Below are positions 60,420 through 64,000 of a stretch of 64,000 nt of DNA, piece by piece. The DNA lies in NCBI GenBank assembly GCA_011503125.2, contig WWBZ02000002.1, positions 496,001 to 560,000 of the forward strand. Reading direction: 5' to 3'. Positions within the stretch are counted from its first letter, which is position 1. Every line of letters begins with the position of its first letter. A program made the position numbers and the translations under genes. Below the pieces are notes generated by a model. The model was not told the origin of the DNA and searched no databases. It worked only from the letters and a program-made list of their open reading frames with translations. The stretch is from Botryosphaeria dothidea (Eukaryota; Ascomycota; Dothideomycetes; Botryosphaeriales; Botryosphaeriaceae).

Positions 60420-62090
60420 TTACTCATCACCGTATGTTACAAAGGGACTGACCATAATCCCGTTCTCAAGGCTGTACTCCTCGATTGAGGTGGTTCCGTG
60501 AAGAACCTCATAGCTTTGCATCTCACCGCAAGCATCCGTTGTATTCCCAGTCGCATCTGCGTTCGTGCACACTTTCCCGAGCAGGCCTGCAATGCGCTGG
60601 CCAACGTCCCGCCCCTCGAACCAAGCTCCGTGCAAGAAACCAAAGTACTCGGCGGAATTGGCCTCACCGGCGAACCATAGCCTGTCCACATTCGCGCGGA
60701 GATTCTGATGCTTCTCCAAAGTAGTACCCACAGGCCAGTTAGAGTAGGATCCGTGAGCCCAGGGTTGCAGGCTCCAGCGAGGATACATGACGTCGATCGG
60801 ATCGGGAATGTCCACGTCGGGGAACATGAGGCGGAGGACCTCCATGAGTTCTGCAGTAGTCTCCTCAACCGTCTGCTGTTCAATGCGGTATGACTCCTCC
60901 TCAACAACGGTCGCGAAAATAATGTTACTGCCAGGGATGAAGCCCTCCGTGGAAAGTGACTGCCATACTGGATAATATCCTCGAACGTCAGGGTCAGCGT
61001 AGAGGAAGAACTGGGTATCCGGATCCCAGAACGTCTCGTTGAACTGCATGAAGATCTTGGTGTAGGTTCCCATCTGGAAATTTTCGATCGCATCCTGCTT
61101 CCAGTCAGGCAGCGGCGGATCAAAAGTGACAACCTCGTTTTGCAGAACGCCGACGGAGAAAGTGCAGATAGCATAAGCTGCAGAGATGCAGCTACCGTCA
61201 GAGTTGTGCACGGTAACGCCTTCTGAGCCGTAAGAAATGCTGTCCACGACGGTGTTGAGCAACAAACGAGAATCATTTGCCTTCAGGAAGGTGCTTGCCT
61301 CGCCCAAAACGAAGGCGTTAAAGCCGCGCTGGTCAATGACGAAGTTGTTTTCCTCGCTGAATTGGTAGAAAGTGGCATTGTAACCCCAGATGCCGGCAGC
61401 AAAGCCACTTTGCTCGGGTGGGTAGGCAGTTTCCCAATCCCACTCCCACCACTCGACGGCCTGGGCTGCCATGTTCTTCTTCGGCTTCCACCCGGCAAGA
61501 CTGAAGCCTGCCCTGGTACTCATGTCTTGAAGATTTTCCGTCACGATGTAACCGGCATTCTGCTCGGCAGTAGCATACGCGTCCTCGAAATCGTCCAGGA
61601 GGCTGGTGTAATCGACAGCACCAGTCTCGTTGTATGTGAGGATGGAGCTGTAGTTGGAGTAGGTATTTGTGACATTGTATTTCTTTCCCAAGGTCCAGAT
61701 TGGATTCTCCGGACCGCCTTCGGTGACAAGTCCTTGGATCCAGTTTGCACTGACACAAGCTGTTAGCGATGGGACGTTATCTATTTCCCTCACGTGGAAT
61801 TACCCGAGCTCGACAACGTAAGGCGACCCATCCGGTTTCTTGCCGAAAGTGGTGTGGGCGACACGACCTCCAACGTAATCGTTCCGGTCAATGATAACAA
61901 AATCAGAGATGGACTGATTCGAAAGAGCCTGCGCAGCCGTGATGCCTGCCACACCCGCGCCGAGGACGGCTACAGTTGTTCTGCGGCATTGCGTGTCGTT
62001 GGCCCTCGAGGCCAGGACAGCGGCCGAAGCGAATTGGGAGCTTGACAAAGCCCATGATAGGGACGACAAGACGGAAGCTGAGAGTCGCAT
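60420..62090 (-). CDS. Secreted flavin amine oxidase (polyamine-oxidase type)
   Basis: Exons 62090-61804 and 61749-60420 give 1617 bases, 538 residues. MRLSASVLSSLSWALSSSQF is a signal peptide, so the enzyme is probably secreted or vacuolar. The FAD motif is TTVAVLGAGVAGITAAQALS with DRNDYVGGRV after it; the splice rebuilds VVELGANWIQGL, the conserved substrate-site segment; the C-terminal flavin motif is RLWFAGEANSAEYFGFLHGAWFEG. Many N-glycosylation sites fit secretion. These enzymes oxidise spermine, spermidine or other amines to aldehydes plus hydrogen peroxide. The first in-frame ATG with a proper signal is at 62090; the frame extends seven codons further upstream without an ATG. An indolic amine substrate is possible but unsupported. 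Confidence 0.92.
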
Positions 62091-64000
62091 TGTGAGAGGC
62101 GTCCTCCGCAACAGGCGGGAAGCTTACCACGGTTACGCGGTCGAAACAAGAGGGCTTATATAGTGGTCACAACGGCGTCGCGGTCTCGGCAGCGATAAGG
62201 TGGTGGAGCAGTGGAGAGCGCTGCACACGCGCGTCTTCGCGGGGCTCATTGCGATAGCCGTCGGAGACTAGGCGAAAGATAGCAGCTCGATGCTGGATGG
62301 GCGGAGGTGAGAGCAGTACCTGCATCAGTGCGGAGATAACAAGATCAAAGCGGAAATCGCATGCGAGAGCAGGTGGGGATGGAAAGCTTGACGGGCTCCC
62401 GTTTCCCGCGCGGGGTTTCCGAAACACGCCCACTCCTTCACCACAACATCGAGTCATGGCCCAGAGATTGCGTCCACCCGCTCCGCTCCGCTGAGATACG
62501 CACGTTTGCAAGATCTCGGTGATAAGTAACAGATACTGTCAGTGTCCGATCTCGCGCGCCGATGCCGCCACTGTTCTCCGCTTGCTGGACATCTTGGTGG
62601 AATTCTGGATTCCGGGCAGCGCCTCCTACCACCGAGTTCATCTCCACACCCAACGATATGGGCTTCGGCAGTTTCACCGTCGAGACAACACAATCGCTGG
62701 CTTTGTTCTTCATATACATACAGGCCATCGGTACCAAGAGCGAAGGGCTACAGAGCCCACATCTTCTTGAAGACATTCCCACAGCGCCTCCTTGCCTTCT
62801 CAATGCTCCCCCGCATCAATCCAATGAAGCCGCGCATGCAGGTTGCTCTCGTTCCGAATCCGAACGAGAACACTTTATGAGTCAATGCCTTTCCTCACAG
62901 AGCAAAGCGGGATGTAGCCAGGAGGGAAGACGTGTGGGCGTGCTGCTAACTTCAAGAGGCAAATGCATCCGACAGACAGTCACCGTCCGCCTACATGGCA
63001 GTGAGGAGATGGCCGTGGCTTATCTAGAGGATGCGGACCTGATGAAAACAAGTGTCGCCACCGTCAGGCTAGTCATGTGACGGTTGATTCTTTGAAGATT
63101 TTGGCAGCCACTGAGCATTCGCGATTATCGAGGTAGATGCCCCTCTTGGTCATGATTACCAAAAGTCACTTTCAAATTTAGTACCTTGGGCATGCGTGAA
63201 TACGATACCCCGCTTTCTGCGTAGCTGTAGGAACTTTGATTGAAGTCTTTCGCCCCAACGAGTTACTATTCTTGAGCAGAAGCAAACCTATTTTGGTCTT
63301 GAACCATGGCCCGCCACCGCGTCCCGTTTATGCACTCTGGAGCTAGAGAGGTTAGCCATTAAGTTTGTAGGCGCGGCTATTGAAGCTGCCATCGAAATGA
63401 CTCTGCAGTGTTGGCTGCCCGATACTGCGGCCAGGGTGCGAGAGTCTTTATAGCTCTTGTTTCCTTTTTTGACGCAAGAGGTGGAATGGTTGGTTGTGCT
63501 TTTTCACCTGTTTCGCGGAACTGTCCGTCAGGCCTGCTACTTTCGGCAACTTGATGATCAGAGAAGGGATAGTCCGCGGCCTGGTTTCAGTTGCTCCCGA
63601 AGAGGCACCTTCCACTCGTCTGACATGTATCAGGCAGGCCAGCACGGCATGCACATGCCAGCCCGCAACCTGGTTTTCTATAGCCGCGAACGTCAGTCTG
63701 TTTCACGCCATCTTAGACGATACTCTGGTGATGCCGCTCTCGCCTTTTGACTTTGTTTCATCCAGGCATGTCCAGAGACTGCGGCGGCTGCGAGGCTGCG
63801 TTTCAGCCTTGTAGGGCGCTAATTGGCCACTTCGCCGCCCGCGGATGCGCTGGAAAGATTTCCAAGTATAGCTTACTCACCATGATATTTTGATAAGACT
63901 GCAGCATTAAGACAGCAGCACCGCAGAGGCACGTCGATCACGATGCCAATACGGGGTCGATCGATCCCAAGAGCATTGCAGTAGCGTGCGCCAATACGGA
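62091..64000. other. Terminal 1.9 kb without a supported gene
   Basis: Promoter of the amine oxidase at the left. Frames up to 172 codons (62562-63080) show no domain, signal peptide or plausible splice pattern. Confidence 0.45.

Overview
The window looks like nuclear DNA of a filamentous ascomycete (Pezizomycotina; a plant-associated Dothideomycete is a reasonable but unproven guess). The evidence is short GT-AG introns of mostly 45-90 bases in nearly every gene, fungal-specific families (Zn2Cys6 regulators, rhodopsin-like fungal membrane protein, PL3 pectate lyase, secreted GH1), and 1-4 kb gene-poor spacers. I rebuilt gene models by joining exons. Each multi-exon model listed as intact has GT-AG introns and a total length divisible by three. 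No tRNA, rRNA or CRISPR was found.

Layout. 0-11.8 kb is housekeeping-like: an N-terminal fragment, a Rid1-like GTPase-binding protein, a broken four-helix membrane protein, the tRNA thiolase NCS6, an LRR protein and an MDP1-type phosphatase. 11.8-31 kb is sparse: a secreted pectate lyase, a beta-lactamase-fold hydrolase, a secreted GH1 glycosidase, a universal stress protein, an AhpC/TSA-like protein and a secreted alpha/beta hydrolase. 31.9-48.7 kb is the most interesting part: nitrilase, rhodopsin-like protein, 2,3-dihydroxybenzoate decarboxylase, indoleamine 2,3-dioxygenase, kynureninase, a large Zn2Cys6 regulator and a tryptophan-synthase-like protein. 51.7-62.1 kb holds a small Zn2Cys6 protein, an alpha/beta hydrolase facing a FAD monooxygenase, a dehydrogenase/beta-propeller fusion interrupted by two TAG codons, and a secreted flavin amine oxidase.

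How the genes may work together. Dioxygenase, kynureninase and 2,3-dihydroxybenzoate decarboxylase are three steps of the fungal tryptophan to kynurenine to anthranilate to 2,3-dihydroxybenzoate to catechol route. The FAD monooxygenase at 54.3-55.6 kb is a candidate (only that) for the missing anthranilate hydroxylation step. Dioxygenase and kynureninase are divergent over 397 bases that carry six CGG triplets at an exact 6-base period. A comparable CGG array lies upstream of the tryptophan-synthase-like gene. That enzyme keeps its beta-subunit motifs but has lost the phosphate-binding and loop-6 motifs of its alpha half, so it may be a beta-only tryptophan synthase tied to this locus.

A second thread is a family of about 81-base palindromic elements (arms close to GGGGAGTCGAAGCATTC). 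At least eight full or degenerate copies plus half copies are scattered through non-coding DNA, and they look like a small non-autonomous inverted-repeat element.
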